Assembly (NCBI GenBank): GCA_934343805.1
Contig: CAKRIN010000016.1
Location: 1-59,319 of the forward strand
Source of the DNA: an uncultured Lachnospira sp.
Lineage (GTDB): Bacteria > Bacillota > Clostridia > Lachnospirales > Lachnospiraceae
Direction: 5' to 3'
Length of the DNA: 59,319 bases
The notes under the pieces were generated by a model. That model did no database searches. It was not told where the DNA came from and was given only the letters and a program-made list of their open reading frames with translations. Made by a program: the position numbers and the translations under genes. Positions within the stretch are counted from its first letter, which is position 1. Every line of letters begins with the position of its first letter. Below, one piece after another: positions 43,489 through 52,803 of this stretch.

Positions 43489-44025
43489 TCAGTATTCCAT
43501 ATATACATTTCCATCAAGATTCTTCCAGTAGAACTTATCTTCTAATATCATATAACTGTGTTCTGAATTCTCTTTAGGAATAGATACTGAACCCGGATTC
43601 ATATATGTGTAGTAATCTCTCTTTTCACATTTTGGAACATGTGTATGTCCGCATAAAAGAATATCTCCTTCCTTTAAGGCCGGAATATTCTTTTCATCAA
43701 GCTTATGACCATGTGCTATCACTATAGACCTGTCATTAAAATTAACATATGCCTGTTCTGCAAGGACATTAAAATCAAGAACCATCTGATCAACTTCTGT
43801 ATCGCAATTACCCCTGACACAGATAATATCATTCTTTAATGGATTGAGCATAGCTATAACTTCCTTTGGTGCATATTCCTTAGGAAGGTCGTTTCTTGGT
43901 CCATGATACAATATATCTCCAAGAAGAAGAAGCCTGTCCGGCTTCTCCGCCTGAAATCTTTCAAGCAGTTTCCTGCAATAAAAAGCTGATCCATGTATAT
44001 CAGAAGCAATCATTATCTTTTTCAT
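43489..44025 (-). CDS. yfcE: YfcE-family metallophosphoesterase
   Basis: A 178-aa calcineurin-like phosphodiesterase. The metal ligands are in ASDIHGS, LLGDILYHG, VRGNCDT and the IAHGHKL/LCGHTHVPK blocks. The physiological substrate is unknown; related enzymes cleave phosphodiesters in vitro. AAGGAG precedes the ATG, and it follows the DUF6088 gene after 19 bases, so they are probably co-transcribed. Confidence 0.92.
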   Translation of the reverse strand: MKKIMIASDIHGSAFYCRKLLERFQAEKPDRLLLLGDILYHGPRNDLPKEYAPKEVIAMLNPLKNDIICVRGNCDTEVDQMVLDFNVLAEQAYVNFNDRSIVIAHGHKLDEKNIPALKEGDILLCGHTHVPKCEKRDYYTYMNPGSVSIPKENSEHSYMILEDKFYWKNLDGNVYMEY

Positions 44026-44044
44026 ACTAATCTCCTTATGTTAA

Positions 44045-44725
44045 TCATCTTGCAAGCTTGTAAAATGTAGGTATTTTATAATCTGAAGCATTGCTAAGAA
44101 ATTGTGACAGCGTATTAGGTACTTTATACATGTCAAGAATCTTCTTCATAAATGCTATTGTCCTTTTCTTGTACTTCATGTTATTAAGGACCTCTACAGC
44201 CGAAGCATCATTATATCCTCTGGCGTATTGCTTTGCATATCTTGCAAACTTATTCTTATCCAGTTGTGGAATCTCACTATAATTCTGAAGTATCTCTAAA
44301 GCCTCAATAACTCTTGTATTCTCAAAATTAAGTTCCACGCCTGGTCTTCTTACTAAAATATTATCAATATGACATGTACTGCCCTTACACATTACCGACA
44401 TAAGTTCAATATTGTCTGACTTAACTCTGGTAAGTGAATACTTGTTATACAGATGTATTCCGGTAAACATCCCCCTCGAATTATCTTCCCCAAAAAAATA
44501 ATTCAGCAATAGTTCCGTTCTGTTATTATCAGCATCAGACTTCTTAATATACAATCCTTTTCCAACCCTGATAATCTCTCCATCTGATGCCAGTCTCTCA
44601 ACTGCCCTGAAAAAAGCTGTCTGCCCCATCTTTTCAAAGCCTTTATCATACAGATCATTAACTACCACAACTGTTCCATCTGCTATATTATCAAAATACT
44701 CTAATATCCTGTCTCTGTACTTCAT
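44045..44725 (-). CDS. DUF6088/AbiEi antitoxin-like protein
   Basis: A 226-aa protein whose N-terminal winged helix (GTVVVVNDLYDKGFEKMGQTAF, ERLASDGEIIRVGKGLYIK) and following region fit the DUF6088/AbiEi-like antitoxin family. Usually such a gene is paired with a nucleotidyltransferase toxin (AbiEii). No such gene is found here; the neighbours are an acidic protein and YfcE. It may be an orphan regulator. The ATG has AGCAGG upstream. Confidence 0.7.
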   Translation of the reverse strand: MKYRDRILEYFDNIADGTVVVVNDLYDKGFEKMGQTAFFRAVERLASDGEIIRVGKGLYIKKSDADNNRTELLLNYFFGEDNSRGMFTGIHLYNKYSLTRVKSDNIELMSVMCKGSTCHIDNILVRRPGVELNFENTRVIEALEILQNYSEIPQLDKNKFARYAKQYARGYNDASAVEVLNNMKYKKRTIAFMKKILDMYKVPNTLSQFLSNASDYKIPTFYKLAR

Positions 44726-44748
44726 ATATCCTGCTCTTCAGTATATAT

Positions 44749-45423
44749 TCAGGCCTCCTCAGATTCCTCAGTGGCTGAATCTTCCTTCTTAGAATCTTCT
44801 TTCTTATCTGTGTCTTCTTTAACAGGCTTCTCCTGTTCATTAATAACTTTGATTTCGACCTCAACGTCTCCGTCTTTCTCGTCAAAAATGATATTATCAT
44901 CAAAATCATCTTCGTCTACAAAATCAGAATCCTCTTCGTCCTCTTCATCGACATAGAAATTAACAGGAATAACCTCAACATTACTGCATACAGCCTTACC
45001 TATAATATATACAGTATGTATTCCTTCCTCATCAACATTATCAACCAGATTCTTAACACCTGCTATCTTTCTTGATATATCGCATGTAGCATTAACTCCT
45101 TCTGGTAAAATGATTGTCACACTGCTTGCATTACTTAAAAAGTTAATATATACATCTTTCTCAAAAACTGCAAGACCAAGATCAAGTACTGTCTTAGATG
45201 CAACTGCTTTAAGTTCACATCCGGAAAATACTTCATCCTCCACCTCTATTACTTTCTTTTCTCCAATAGCATTATACTTACGGATTTCATCATCAAGACT
45301 GTCATTCTCTTCCTTAACAAATCTTTCCTTAGTCTTTTTAAACTTATCAAGTGCCACTTTACCGGCAACTGCTGCTGCTCCAACCCCTAATACAACCTTA
45401 GCTAATCCATGTTTCTTTGCCAT
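44749..45423 (-). CDS. Hypothetical acidic protein, 224 aa
   Basis: An N-terminal short hydrophobic stretch (LAKVVLGVGAAAVAGKVAL, 7-25) could be a membrane anchor. The centre is beta-rich (LSNASSVTIILPEGVNATCDIS), and the C-terminal 60 residues are very rich in Asp and Glu. I recognise no family. I chose the ATG at 45423 with GGAGG upstream, not 45462. It leads an apparent operon with the DUF6088 and YfcE genes. Confidence 0.65.
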   Translation of the reverse strand: MAKKHGLAKVVLGVGAAAVAGKVALDKFKKTKERFVKEENDSLDDEIRKYNAIGEKKVIEVEDEVFSGCELKAVASKTVLDLGLAVFEKDVYINFLSNASSVTIILPEGVNATCDISRKIAGVKNLVDNVDEEGIHTVYIIGKAVCSNVEVIPVNFYVDEEDEEDSDFVDEDDFDDNIIFDEKDGDVEVEIKVINEQEKPVKEDTDKKEDSKKEDSATEESEEA

Positions 45424-45529
45424 AATAACAAGTCCTCCATTCCATGCATGAATGTTATGCATATATTATTATTCAATTATTAATCTCACAAAATTCTATG
45501 TTCAGTATACCATATTATTCATGTAAAAA

Positions 45530-46147
45530 TCAACGCGAATACACACATCCACAATAATTCTGTCTGTACAGTCCATATTCCTTAGATAACTCTATAGAAC
45601 GCTTATATCCTTCCTTTTTCTTGAAATCAGAAAGCAGATATGGCATACCATACTCTGCTTCAAGCTGTGCACCAATCTGGTTCAGTTTAACACTATTTTT
45701 CAATGGACTTATCGTGAGTGTTGTTGTGAAATAATCAAATCCACCAGCTTTTGCGGTTTCACAAGTCTTCCTTAGTCTTAACTCATAACAGCGGAAGCAT
45801 CTTTCTCCGCCTTCCCTACATTGTTCATATCCTTTTGCAATATCATAGAATTCCTTAGTATCATAATCTCCTTCTATGAAAGAAACTTTATACTTCGCCG
45901 GAAATTCACTTATAAACCTCTTCTGTTCCTCTACTCTTTTTCTATATTCTTCTTCTGCCGATATATTAGGATTATAATAGAATACAGTTATATGAAAATA
46001 ATCAGAAAGATATTCTATACAATGGCTGCTGCATGGTGCGCAGCAGCTGTGTAAAAGCAGTGTAGGAACAATCCCGTCTTTCTGAAACCCTGCTATCTTC
46101 TTATCGAGTTCTTTCTGAAAATTTCTCTGTTCAAAAGGTATACTCAT
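45530..46147 (-). CDS. queH: Epoxyqueuosine reductase QueH
   Basis: A 205-aa QueH (DUF208) protein which reduces epoxyqueuosine to queuosine in tRNA. The key cysteines are Cys35-Cys36 (SCCAPCSSHC) and the C-terminal pair in GERCFRCYELRL; the NPNI and SPLKNSVKLNQIG blocks fit. It starts 2 bases before the hisC stop, so the two are probably coupled. The ribosome site is weak (CAGG). Confidence 0.92.
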   Translation of the reverse strand: MSIPFEQRNFQKELDKKIAGFQKDGIVPTLLLHSCCAPCSSHCIEYLSDYFHITVFYYNPNISAEEEYRKRVEEQKRFISEFPAKYKVSFIEGDYDTKEFYDIAKGYEQCREGGERCFRCYELRLRKTCETAKAGGFDYFTTTLTISPLKNSVKLNQIGAQLEAEYGMPYLLSDFKKKEGYKRSIELSKEYGLYRQNYCGCVYSR

Positions 46148-46148
46148 A

Positions 46149-47213
46149 TTACTTAACCTGACCTGTTATCTCTTCTAAAGCAGTATAAAGCTTTTCCATC
46201 TGTTCATCAGTTCCTATTGTAATTCTTAAATAATTATCAATAAGCGGCTGGTTAAAATATCTGACAAATATGTTCTTCTCCTTAAGCTTTTCAAATATTT
46301 CCTTTGCTGGAACTATCTTGTGTGTTGCAAATATAAAGTTAGCTTTGGGATCAGGGAATGAGAATCCTAACTGTAAAAGTCGCTCCTTGGCATCCTCCCT
46401 TGTCTTAACTATCTTACCCACACACTCTTCAAAATATTCTTTATCATTAACAGACTCAATGCCATAGCTTATTGAAGTTCTGTTCATTGTGTAAGAATTG
46501 AATGAGAATTTGACATCATTAAGAGCCTTAATAAGCTCAGGATTTCCAAAGCAGTATCCTATTCTCATACCAGCCATTGAACGTGACTTGGAAAATGTCT
46601 GGACAACCAGCACATTCTCATACTTGTTAACAAACTCCATTGCCGACTTACCACCAAAATCAATATAAGCCTCATCAACGATAACAATTACATCCTGATT
46701 GTGTTTAATAATATCCTCAACCTTATCAAGTTCCATATAAAGCGCTGTAGGAGCATTAGGGTTAGGGAATACCACCCCGCCATTTTCCTTGTAATAATCT
46801 TCTGGAATAATATTAAAATCCTTATCAAGAGGCTGCTTCTCATATGGAATTCTGTAAAGGTCAGCCCATACACTGTAGAACGAATATGAAATATTAGGGA
46901 ACAGTATTGGCTTGTCTGAATTAAAGAATGTCAGGAAACACATTGACAATACATCATCAGAACCGACTCCAACAAACACCTGGTTATCATTCATTCCGTA
47001 ATAAGATGCAATAGCATGTACAAGGTCTGTAACCTCCGGGTCCGGATAAAGCCTTAAATCACTGATATTCATTCTCTCTGCTGCCTCAAGCACCTTAGGT
47101 GTTGGAGGATATGGATTCTCGTTGGTATTAAGCTTTACAACATCTTTAACCTTAGGCTGCTCTCCCGGCACATATGGCTCAACTCTTCTGATATTCTTCT
47201 CCCATGTCTTCAT
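46149..47213 (-). CDS. hisC: Histidinol-phosphate aminotransferase HisC-like
   Basis: A 354-aa class II-type PLP aminotransferase. The start LNTNENPYPPTP, VGVGSDDVL, FPNPNAPTAL and lysine block TFSKSRSMAGMRIGY are those of HisC, which makes histidinol phosphate from imidazole-acetol phosphate; it may also act on aromatic substrates. I chose the ATG at 47213 with AGAGGA upstream. No other his gene lies in the window, so the role as the only HisC is uncertain. Confidence 0.88.
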   Translation of the reverse strand: MKTWEKNIRRVEPYVPGEQPKVKDVVKLNTNENPYPPTPKVLEAAERMNISDLRLYPDPEVTDLVHAIASYYGMNDNQVFVGVGSDDVLSMCFLTFFNSDKPILFPNISYSFYSVWADLYRIPYEKQPLDKDFNIIPEDYYKENGGVVFPNPNAPTALYMELDKVEDIIKHNQDVIVIVDEAYIDFGGKSAMEFVNKYENVLVVQTFSKSRSMAGMRIGYCFGNPELIKALNDVKFSFNSYTMNRTSISYGIESVNDKEYFEECVGKIVKTREDAKERLLQLGFSFPDPKANFIFATHKIVPAKEIFEKLKEKNIFVRYFNQPLIDNYLRITIGTDEQMEKLYTALEEITGQVK

Positions 47214-47245
47214 ATATACGTCCTCTTCTTTCACGAATTAATTAA

Positions 47246-48433
47246 TTATAATCCCATCTCTTTAGCAACTTCTGCAAAATGTGGTAATGAATTAACAATT
47301 GTATCGTAAGATACACAATATGCAATTCTAACATATCCAGGGCAGCCAAATGATGATGCAGGAACCATAAGAATATTATGTTTCTTAGCTGCTTCACAGA
47401 AAACATTTTCATTCTCAACAGGTGACTTTACGAAAAGATAGAAAGCACCCTCTGGCTTTACACATTCAAATCCTAACTTTGTAAGACCTTCATATATTGC
47501 CTTTCTGTTCTTATCATATGCTTCAAGATTAACCTGTGCATCAACACATTTTGCAACAACTCTCTGCATAAGTGAAGGTGCATTAACAAATCCAAGTATT
47601 CTTGTTGCTACAGATGCTGCTGACTTAACATCTTCTGAATCTGTAACCTCATCTGGAATAACAAGGTATCCGATTCGCTCACCCGGAAGTGAAAGTGATT
47701 TACTATATGAATAACCAACAATAGTATTGTTGTAATATTTAGTAAGATATGGAACATCAACCCCATCATAAGCTAACTCTCTGTATGGCTCATCTGCTAT
47801 TAAGTAAATCTCCGTTCCATACTCCTTCTGCTTCTTATCCATAATAGCCGCCATCTTCTTTATAGTGTCCTCTGAATACACAACGCCTGTCGGATTGTTA
47901 GGATTATTAACAATAACCGCTCTTGTCTTAGGTGTTATCTTGGCTTCGAACTCGTCAAGCTTAGGCTGAAAATCCACAGTATTAGGCGAAACAACTACCA
48001 GCTCCCCGCTATAGTTACTTACATAATTTCTGTATTCACCAAAGAATGGTGCAAATGTCATGACCTCGTCACCAGGATTGAGTAAAGTCTTAAATATTGT
48101 ATTAAGCCCTCCTGCTGCTCCAACAGTCATCACAATATTAGTATGATTAAAATGAGTTCCGAATCTTCTATTAAGTGACTCTGCTATAGTCTGTCTCACA
48201 TCCTCATATCCTGCATTACTCATATAGCCATGTATAAATGTTGATTCTTCATTATCAACTATATCCTTAACCGCTTCATTAACCTCCGCTGGTGCAGGTA
48301 CATTAGGATTACCAAGTGAGAAATCATATACATTCTCTGCTCCATATAACTTGGCAAGTCTGTTACCTTCCTCGAACATGGCACGGATTACCGAACTGTT
48401 TTTTACTAAAGAAACCATTGAATCAGCTATCAT
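47246..48433 (-). CDS. PLP-dependent aminotransferase (aspartate aminotransferase-like)
   Basis: A 395-aa class I aminotransferase. NPNNPTGVV and the PLP-lysine block YSYSKSLSLPGERIGYLV are visible, with FSLGNPNVPAP near the start. The substrate is probably aspartate or another amino acid; sequence does not settle it. GGGAGG lies nine bases before the ATG at 48433. The hisC-queH genes follow, so the three appear to be one operon. Confidence 0.88.
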   Translation of the reverse strand: MIADSMVSLVKNSSVIRAMFEEGNRLAKLYGAENVYDFSLGNPNVPAPAEVNEAVKDIVDNEESTFIHGYMSNAGYEDVRQTIAESLNRRFGTHFNHTNIVMTVGAAGGLNTIFKTLLNPGDEVMTFAPFFGEYRNYVSNYSGELVVVSPNTVDFQPKLDEFEAKITPKTRAVIVNNPNNPTGVVYSEDTIKKMAAIMDKKQKEYGTEIYLIADEPYRELAYDGVDVPYLTKYYNNTIVGYSYSKSLSLPGERIGYLVIPDEVTDSEDVKSAASVATRILGFVNAPSLMQRVVAKCVDAQVNLEAYDKNRKAIYEGLTKLGFECVKPEGAFYLFVKSPVENENVFCEAAKKHNILMVPASSFGCPGYVRIAYCVSYDTIVNSLPHFAEVAKEMGL

Positions 48434-48481
48434 TGTTTACATCCTCCCAAAAAAATATGACTACATTATAATCAAATTCAT

Positions 48482-48510
48482 TTGATTTTACAACTTTCAA
48501 TACATGTAAT
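48482..48510 (+). promoter_or_regulatory. Promoter of the membrane glycosyltransferase pair
   Basis: TTGATT (48482-48487), 17 bases and TGTAAT (48505-48510). It lies about 55 bases before the ATG at 48566 and is divergent from the aminotransferase operon. Confidence 0.5.
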
Positions 48511-48565
48511 CCTGTGATATTATTGATTATATTATTATGTCAATTCTTTATGGGGGAGAAATTTA

Positions 48566-50275
48566 ATGTCTAAAGTTCTATTTGCAATATACAGATATGC
48601 ATGTTCTGGTATATTTCTTATCATAACAATATGGCTGTTCTTATTAAGTATTTTCAGTACAAGCAGGATGACAACTGATGCAAGTGAATTTACCTTTTAC
48701 ATTGGGGATTATGCATGGCTGCATCTGATAATATTTCTTATCATTGGAATTATCACGTATTTCCTTGTCAAAACAGGAATTTTATCTTCCTTGAACATGT
48801 ATTTTTCCAGGAACTACAAAGCATGGTTATCTGTGCGTAATATTCTGCTGTTGGTTATAGGTATTATTGGAACCACATGGGTTCTGCTCACTCAGCCGCA
48901 TGCAGGCGCTGACCAGTATTACGTTCTTAAGGCTGCCCATGATCTTAAGACAGGTGATTACTCTTACTTTATGAAGGGTGGTTATATTTCCAAATACACC
49001 AACCAGATAGGACTTTTATTCATCGAATATATATTAGGATTTATTGTCGGGGACTATAACTATTTATTCTGGCAGCTTCTCAATGTCGTCATGGTAGTAT
49101 TTACTTTCAAACTTTTTTCAGACATTTTAAACATATGGAAGCTTCCTCGACTTGCAAGTCTTTTATGCATCGTAATGGGAATATTATTTTTCCCTTGGAC
49201 ACTGTATTCTGTATTTATATATGGTACTATTGCCGGATTGTTTTTTTCCTTAACTGCCTTCAAATACACCATTTTATATATTCAGGATTGCAAAAGAAAT
49301 GACAGTATTCATGTTTCATATATTATTATCAGTGGTCTTGGCATGATGTTAAGCGTAATGGTTAAAAGCAATTACCTAATTTTCATGATTGCACTCCTTA
49401 TCTACACAATTGCCCACACCATATCTCTTAAGAATATCAAGGTAATCCTTGTTACACTGGCTGTCATAACAGGATTTTGTATCCAGGCAGTTTTCCCTAA
49501 GATGGTAATTGAAAAGATTTCCGGGTACTCCCTTAACAACGGAGCCTCTTCATGGACATGGATCGACATGGGTCTTAATACAATTAATGGTAATGTTTAT
49601 GCCGATGGCTGGTACAATTACAGAATTGCGTCCCTTTATGAAGCTAACGATTGTGATCCTGAAGCTGAATCCCGTGCCGCCAAAGCAGAAATAGCCCAGC
49701 GTATTGACAATTACAAAAATAACCCATCCGCATTTACTTCATTTTTATCCAGAAAAATCGCTTCTCAATGGAACAACCCTGGATTTCAATGTTTCTGGAT
49801 AACAAGTGTGAGGAGCAGCAGTATTAAGCAAAGCAGTATTATCACAAGCATTCTTTCAGAAAGTGGGCAGACTGCTCCGCTTAACTATCTTAACATTTTG
49901 CAGTCAGTTATACTTCTTGGAAGCTTGTTATATGCAATTGATGCACTTTTCCATAATACATTTAATACTTCCACAATCCTTCCTCTTACATTTATTGGCG
50001 GATTCATATTCCACATATTCTGGGAAGGAAAGTGCCAGTACACTCTTCCATATTTTATGCTTCTTATACCACTATGCATTATGGGATTCTATAATTTCAG
50101 CAGACACATAACCGATCTGTCACGGAACCGTCTGATAAAATATGGTATAGCAGCCGCAATAGGTATCCTGATAACTATAGTGTTTAACAAGTTTATTATT
50201 CTTAACTTTGACAATAAGAGCTATGCCAGCTACCATGAATATCAGTTAAATCAAGGAGAGCAAAATGAACAATAG
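48566..50275 (+). CDS. Polytopic membrane protein, probably GT-C (GT39-like) glycosyltransferase
   Basis: A 569-aa protein with about 11-13 hydrophobic helices. An acidic loop after the second helix (TQPHAGADQYYVLKAAHDL) is where GT-C enzymes bind polyprenyl-phosphate sugars. The large extracytoplasmic loop (about 320-400) is typical. The function would be sugar transfer from a lipid-linked donor on the outer face. GGGGGAG precedes the ATG. It overlaps the following GT2 gene by 11 bases, a common pairing of donor synthase and transferase. Confidence 0.8.
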   Translation: MSKVLFAIYRYACSGIFLIITIWLFLLSIFSTSRMTTDASEFTFYIGDYAWLHLIIFLIIGIITYFLVKTGILSSLNMYFSRNYKAWLSVRNILLLVIGIIGTTWVLLTQPHAGADQYYVLKAAHDLKTGDYSYFMKGGYISKYTNQIGLLFIEYILGFIVGDYNYLFWQLLNVVMVVFTFKLFSDILNIWKLPRLASLLCIVMGILFFPWTLYSVFIYGTIAGLFFSLTAFKYTILYIQDCKRNDSIHVSYIIISGLGMMLSVMVKSNYLIFMIALLIYTIAHTISLKNIKVILVTLAVITGFCIQAVFPKMVIEKISGYSLNNGASSWTWIDMGLNTINGNVYADGWYNYRIASLYEANDCDPEAESRAAKAEIAQRIDNYKNNPSAFTSFLSRKIASQWNNPGFQCFWITSVRSSSIKQSSIITSILSESGQTAPLNYLNILQSVILLGSLLYAIDALFHNTFNTSTILPLTFIGGFIFHIFWEGKCQYTLPYFMLLIPLCIMGFYNFSRHITDLSRNRLIKYGIAAAIGILITIVFNKFIILNFDNKSYASYHEYQLNQGEQNEQ

Positions 50276-51239
50276 AGCCAGCAAATGTTTGTATATAATA
50301 ATTCCATGTTACAATGAGGAAGATGTGCTTCCAATTACATCCTCAATGTTTCTTGATGAACTTATGCATCTTATCAGTTGTGACAAAATAAATTCTGACA
50401 GCAGGATATTATTTGTTAATGATGGAAGTACCGATTCTACATGGGAAATTATAACTGACCTGTCAAAGAAAAATAAGTACTTTATTGGTATCAGCCAGAG
50501 CCGCAACCGCGGTCACCAAAGCAGCCTTTTAGCAGGACTGATGGAAGCCGCAAAATATGCTGATATGACTATCTCTATAGACTGTGACGGACAGGACGAT
50601 ATTCATGCAATGGAAGATATGGTTGATGCATACATTGATGGATGTGATATTGTTTATGGTGTAAGAAATGATCGTTCTACTGACACATTTTTTAAAAGAA
50701 ACTCAGCTAAAGGCTTCTATAAAATCATGTCAAAGCTGGGAGCAGAAACTGTATACAACCATGCAGATTACAGGCTTTTATCTAAACGTGTTATTGACGA
50801 GCTTGCTGAATTTAAAGAAACTAATCTGTATCTTCGTGGCCTTATTCCACTTGTCGGATTTAAAAGTACAAGTGTATATTACTCAAGAAATGAACGCCTT
50901 GCTGGAAAGTCGCACTATCCTTTCAGCAAAATGCTTAATCTGGCGTTAAACGGGATTACCAGTCTTAGTATAAAACCTCTTCGTCTCGTCATGTCTCTTG
51001 GCATTATTGTCTCAATCATCAGCTTTATCGGTGTCATATGGGCTGTTGTAGACAATCTGCTTGGCAACACTGTAACCGGATGGGCAAGCACTGTGTGTAT
51101 TGTATGTTTCATGGGTGGTATACAGCTTATGTGTCTTGGTGTTATCGGCGAATATATTGGGAAGATATATATGGAGGTCAAGCACAGACCGCGGTATATT
51201 ATCAGCGAGAGGACTTATAACGATGAGAAAACCCTGTAA
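50265..51239 (+). CDS. GT2 polyprenyl-phosphate sugar synthase (GtrB/DPM-like)
   Basis: A 324-aa enzyme with a cytosolic GT2 domain (IIIPCYNEEDVLP, FVNDGSTDSTW, SIDCDGQDDIHAM) and two C-terminal membrane helices (about 235-305). It is similar to GtrB/dolichyl-phosphate-mannose synthases and should make a polyprenyl-phosphate sugar donor for the overlapping GT-C gene. AAGGAGAG lies before the ATG at 50265, inside the upstream gene. Confidence 0.88.
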   Translation: MNNRASKCLYIIIPCYNEEDVLPITSSMFLDELMHLISCDKINSDSRILFVNDGSTDSTWEIITDLSKKNKYFIGISQSRNRGHQSSLLAGLMEAAKYADMTISIDCDGQDDIHAMEDMVDAYIDGCDIVYGVRNDRSTDTFFKRNSAKGFYKIMSKLGAETVYNHADYRLLSKRVIDELAEFKETNLYLRGLIPLVGFKSTSVYYSRNERLAGKSHYPFSKMLNLALNGITSLSIKPLRLVMSLGIIVSIISFIGVIWAVVDNLLGNTVTGWASTVCIVCFMGGIQLMCLGVIGEYIGKIYMEVKHRPRYIISERTYNDEKTL

Positions 51240-51261
51240 ATTAACGAAAAGTGCAATTTTC

Positions 51262-51762
51262 TCACGCTATAAAAATTGGAACCACAAGATTAAATACCAG
51301 CACCATAAGTAAATCCAGTGGATAAATAGTTTTAAGGGCTGCCAGCGATATTGTAACTTTAAATAACAATATTATCGCTGTCATTATTGCACATGGCTTT
51401 ATCTTCTTTTTAGTTATGTATATCCATAGCTGCATGCGGTCTATCGGCATATTTTTCAACAAGTCTTTTGTTGATGTCCTTTTTCTGTTGGTGCTATATA
51501 ATTCCATGTACGATTTATATTTCATGATCATATATGAAACGCCAAGAAAGTATAACATGTAACCGATAAATATCATTTTCCAATCTTCATTGAAATCGCT
51601 GAAAGTAATAATTCTATTCGGAATACATAAAAGAATTCCGGATAGAATGAAAAACAATATTGCCAGAAATTTTTCTCCCACATTGTCTGGAAACCATGTA
51701 TTTTCTTCTGCGAAAAATCTGTCCAGTTTCTCCTGCTGTTTAATATCTGTTTTAATAGTCAT
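51262..51762 (-). CDS. Membrane protein of the GntR/ABC operon, 166 aa
   Basis: A small protein with a cytosolic N-terminal stretch and about four helices (roughly 30-50, 60-80, 118-140, 145-165). It probably forms the permease partner of the ATPase upstream (51764-52420). No family that I recognise. It starts 2 bases after the ATPase stop and is the last gene of the operon. Confidence 0.65.
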   Translation of the reverse strand: MTIKTDIKQQEKLDRFFAEENTWFPDNVGEKFLAILFFILSGILLCIPNRIITFSDFNEDWKMIFIGYMLYFLGVSYMIMKYKSYMELYSTNRKRTSTKDLLKNMPIDRMQLWIYITKKKIKPCAIMTAIILLFKVTISLAALKTIYPLDLLMVLVFNLVVPIFIA

Positions 51763-51763
51763 T

Positions 51764-52420
51764 TCACACCTCTATACTTTCCACAAACTCCCCTAATGTG
51801 CCATTATCCATAATTGCAGCATAATCAGTATTCTTTGCAATCTCTGACATATCATGCGTTGTCATAAGAACACAGCAATCCTCCCCTGCTATAAGCTGCC
51901 TTAACATATCAAATAATTCTATCTTAAATACTGCATCCATTCCCGCCGTTGCCTCATCAAGAAGATAAAGCCTGCTGTGATGTGCGATTGCAAATGCAAG
52001 CTGAAACTTCATCCGCTCACCTCTCGACATACGCCACAGTGTTGTCTGTCCACTGACATTCATTTTTTTCATACATTTATCAAACAGTTCCATGTCAAAG
52101 TTATCATACACAAGCCCCAGTATTTCTGCATTCTGTCTTCCGGTGCGGTTCTCAAAAAATGTATTATCCTCTGACACCAGACCTGTGATTTCCATTGCTT
52201 TGGAATGTTTTCCTGCAAGCTCGTAACCAGACAGTTTTATGCTTCCTGTGTATCTTTTTTTCTCTGTTAAAATGTAGTTAAACAATGTTGTTTTGCCTGC
52301 TCCGTTCTTTCCTGTGACCGCATATATGTAGCCGTTTTCCAGTGTCATACTGACGTTTTTAAGCTTGAATCCAAAGCCTTTTCCTGTTACATCTTTAAAC
52401 TCCAATGCAATATTATCCAT
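51764..52420 (-). CDS. ABC transporter ATP-binding protein (second in the operon)
   Basis: A 218-aa ATPase: Walker A GKNGAGKTT, ABC signature MSRGERMKFQ (not the usual LSGGQ), Walker B LYLLDEATAGMD and switch TTHDM. Only one nucleotide-binding domain, so it needs membrane partners. The adjacent 166-aa membrane protein is the likely partner. It follows the GntR gene by 2 bases. Confidence 0.9.
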   Translation of the reverse strand: MDNIALEFKDVTGKGFGFKLKNVSMTLENGYIYAVTGKNGAGKTTLFNYILTEKKRYTGSIKLSGYELAGKHSKAMEITGLVSEDNTFFENRTGRQNAEILGLVYDNFDMELFDKCMKKMNVSGQTTLWRMSRGERMKFQLAFAIAHHSRLYLLDEATAGMDAVFKIELFDMLRQLIAGEDCCVLMTTHDMSEIAKNTDYAAIMDNGTLGEFVESIEV

Positions 52421-52422
52421 TT

Positions 52423-52803
52423 CTATTTCTCCTCATACAAAGTGCGAATCATATCCACTAAATCATCACAGGAAAGTCCCGCATTTTTTGCTTCATATAT
52501 GATTTCCTGCGTTCTCTTTTCTATCATCATAAACTGCTTTTCTTTCAGATAATCTGTGTTGTATTCGCACACATAGAAGCCTTTTCCTGCGACTGAACGG
52601 ATAAGCCCCTCTTTTTCAAGTTCTTCATAAGCTCTCTTGGTTGTTATCACACTTACCTGCAGATCTGCTGCCAGCGCCCTTATTGAAGGAAGTGCCTCTC
52701 CGGATTTCAGTTCTCCGGTTACTATCGCATTTTTTAGCTGCATAATAATCTGCTCATATATCGCAAGCGTTCCCTGCGGAAGAATATTTATATTGATACT
52801 CAT
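52423..52803 (-). CDS. GntR-family regulator, YtrA type
   Basis: A 126-aa regulator with an N-terminal winged helix (IYEQIIMQLKNAIVTGELKSGEALPSI) and only a short helical tail, which is the YtrA subfamily. It overlaps the preceding permease gene by 4 bases (ATGA). YtrA-type regulators typically repress their own ABC operon and respond to cell-envelope antibiotics. The 42-bp palindrome at 54347-54388 is the probable operator. Confidence 0.88.
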   Translation of the reverse strand: MSININILPQGTLAIYEQIIMQLKNAIVTGELKSGEALPSIRALAADLQVSVITTKRAYEELEKEGLIRSVAGKGFYVCEYNTDYLKEKQFMMIEKRTQEIIYEAKNAGLSCDDLVDMIRTLYEEK

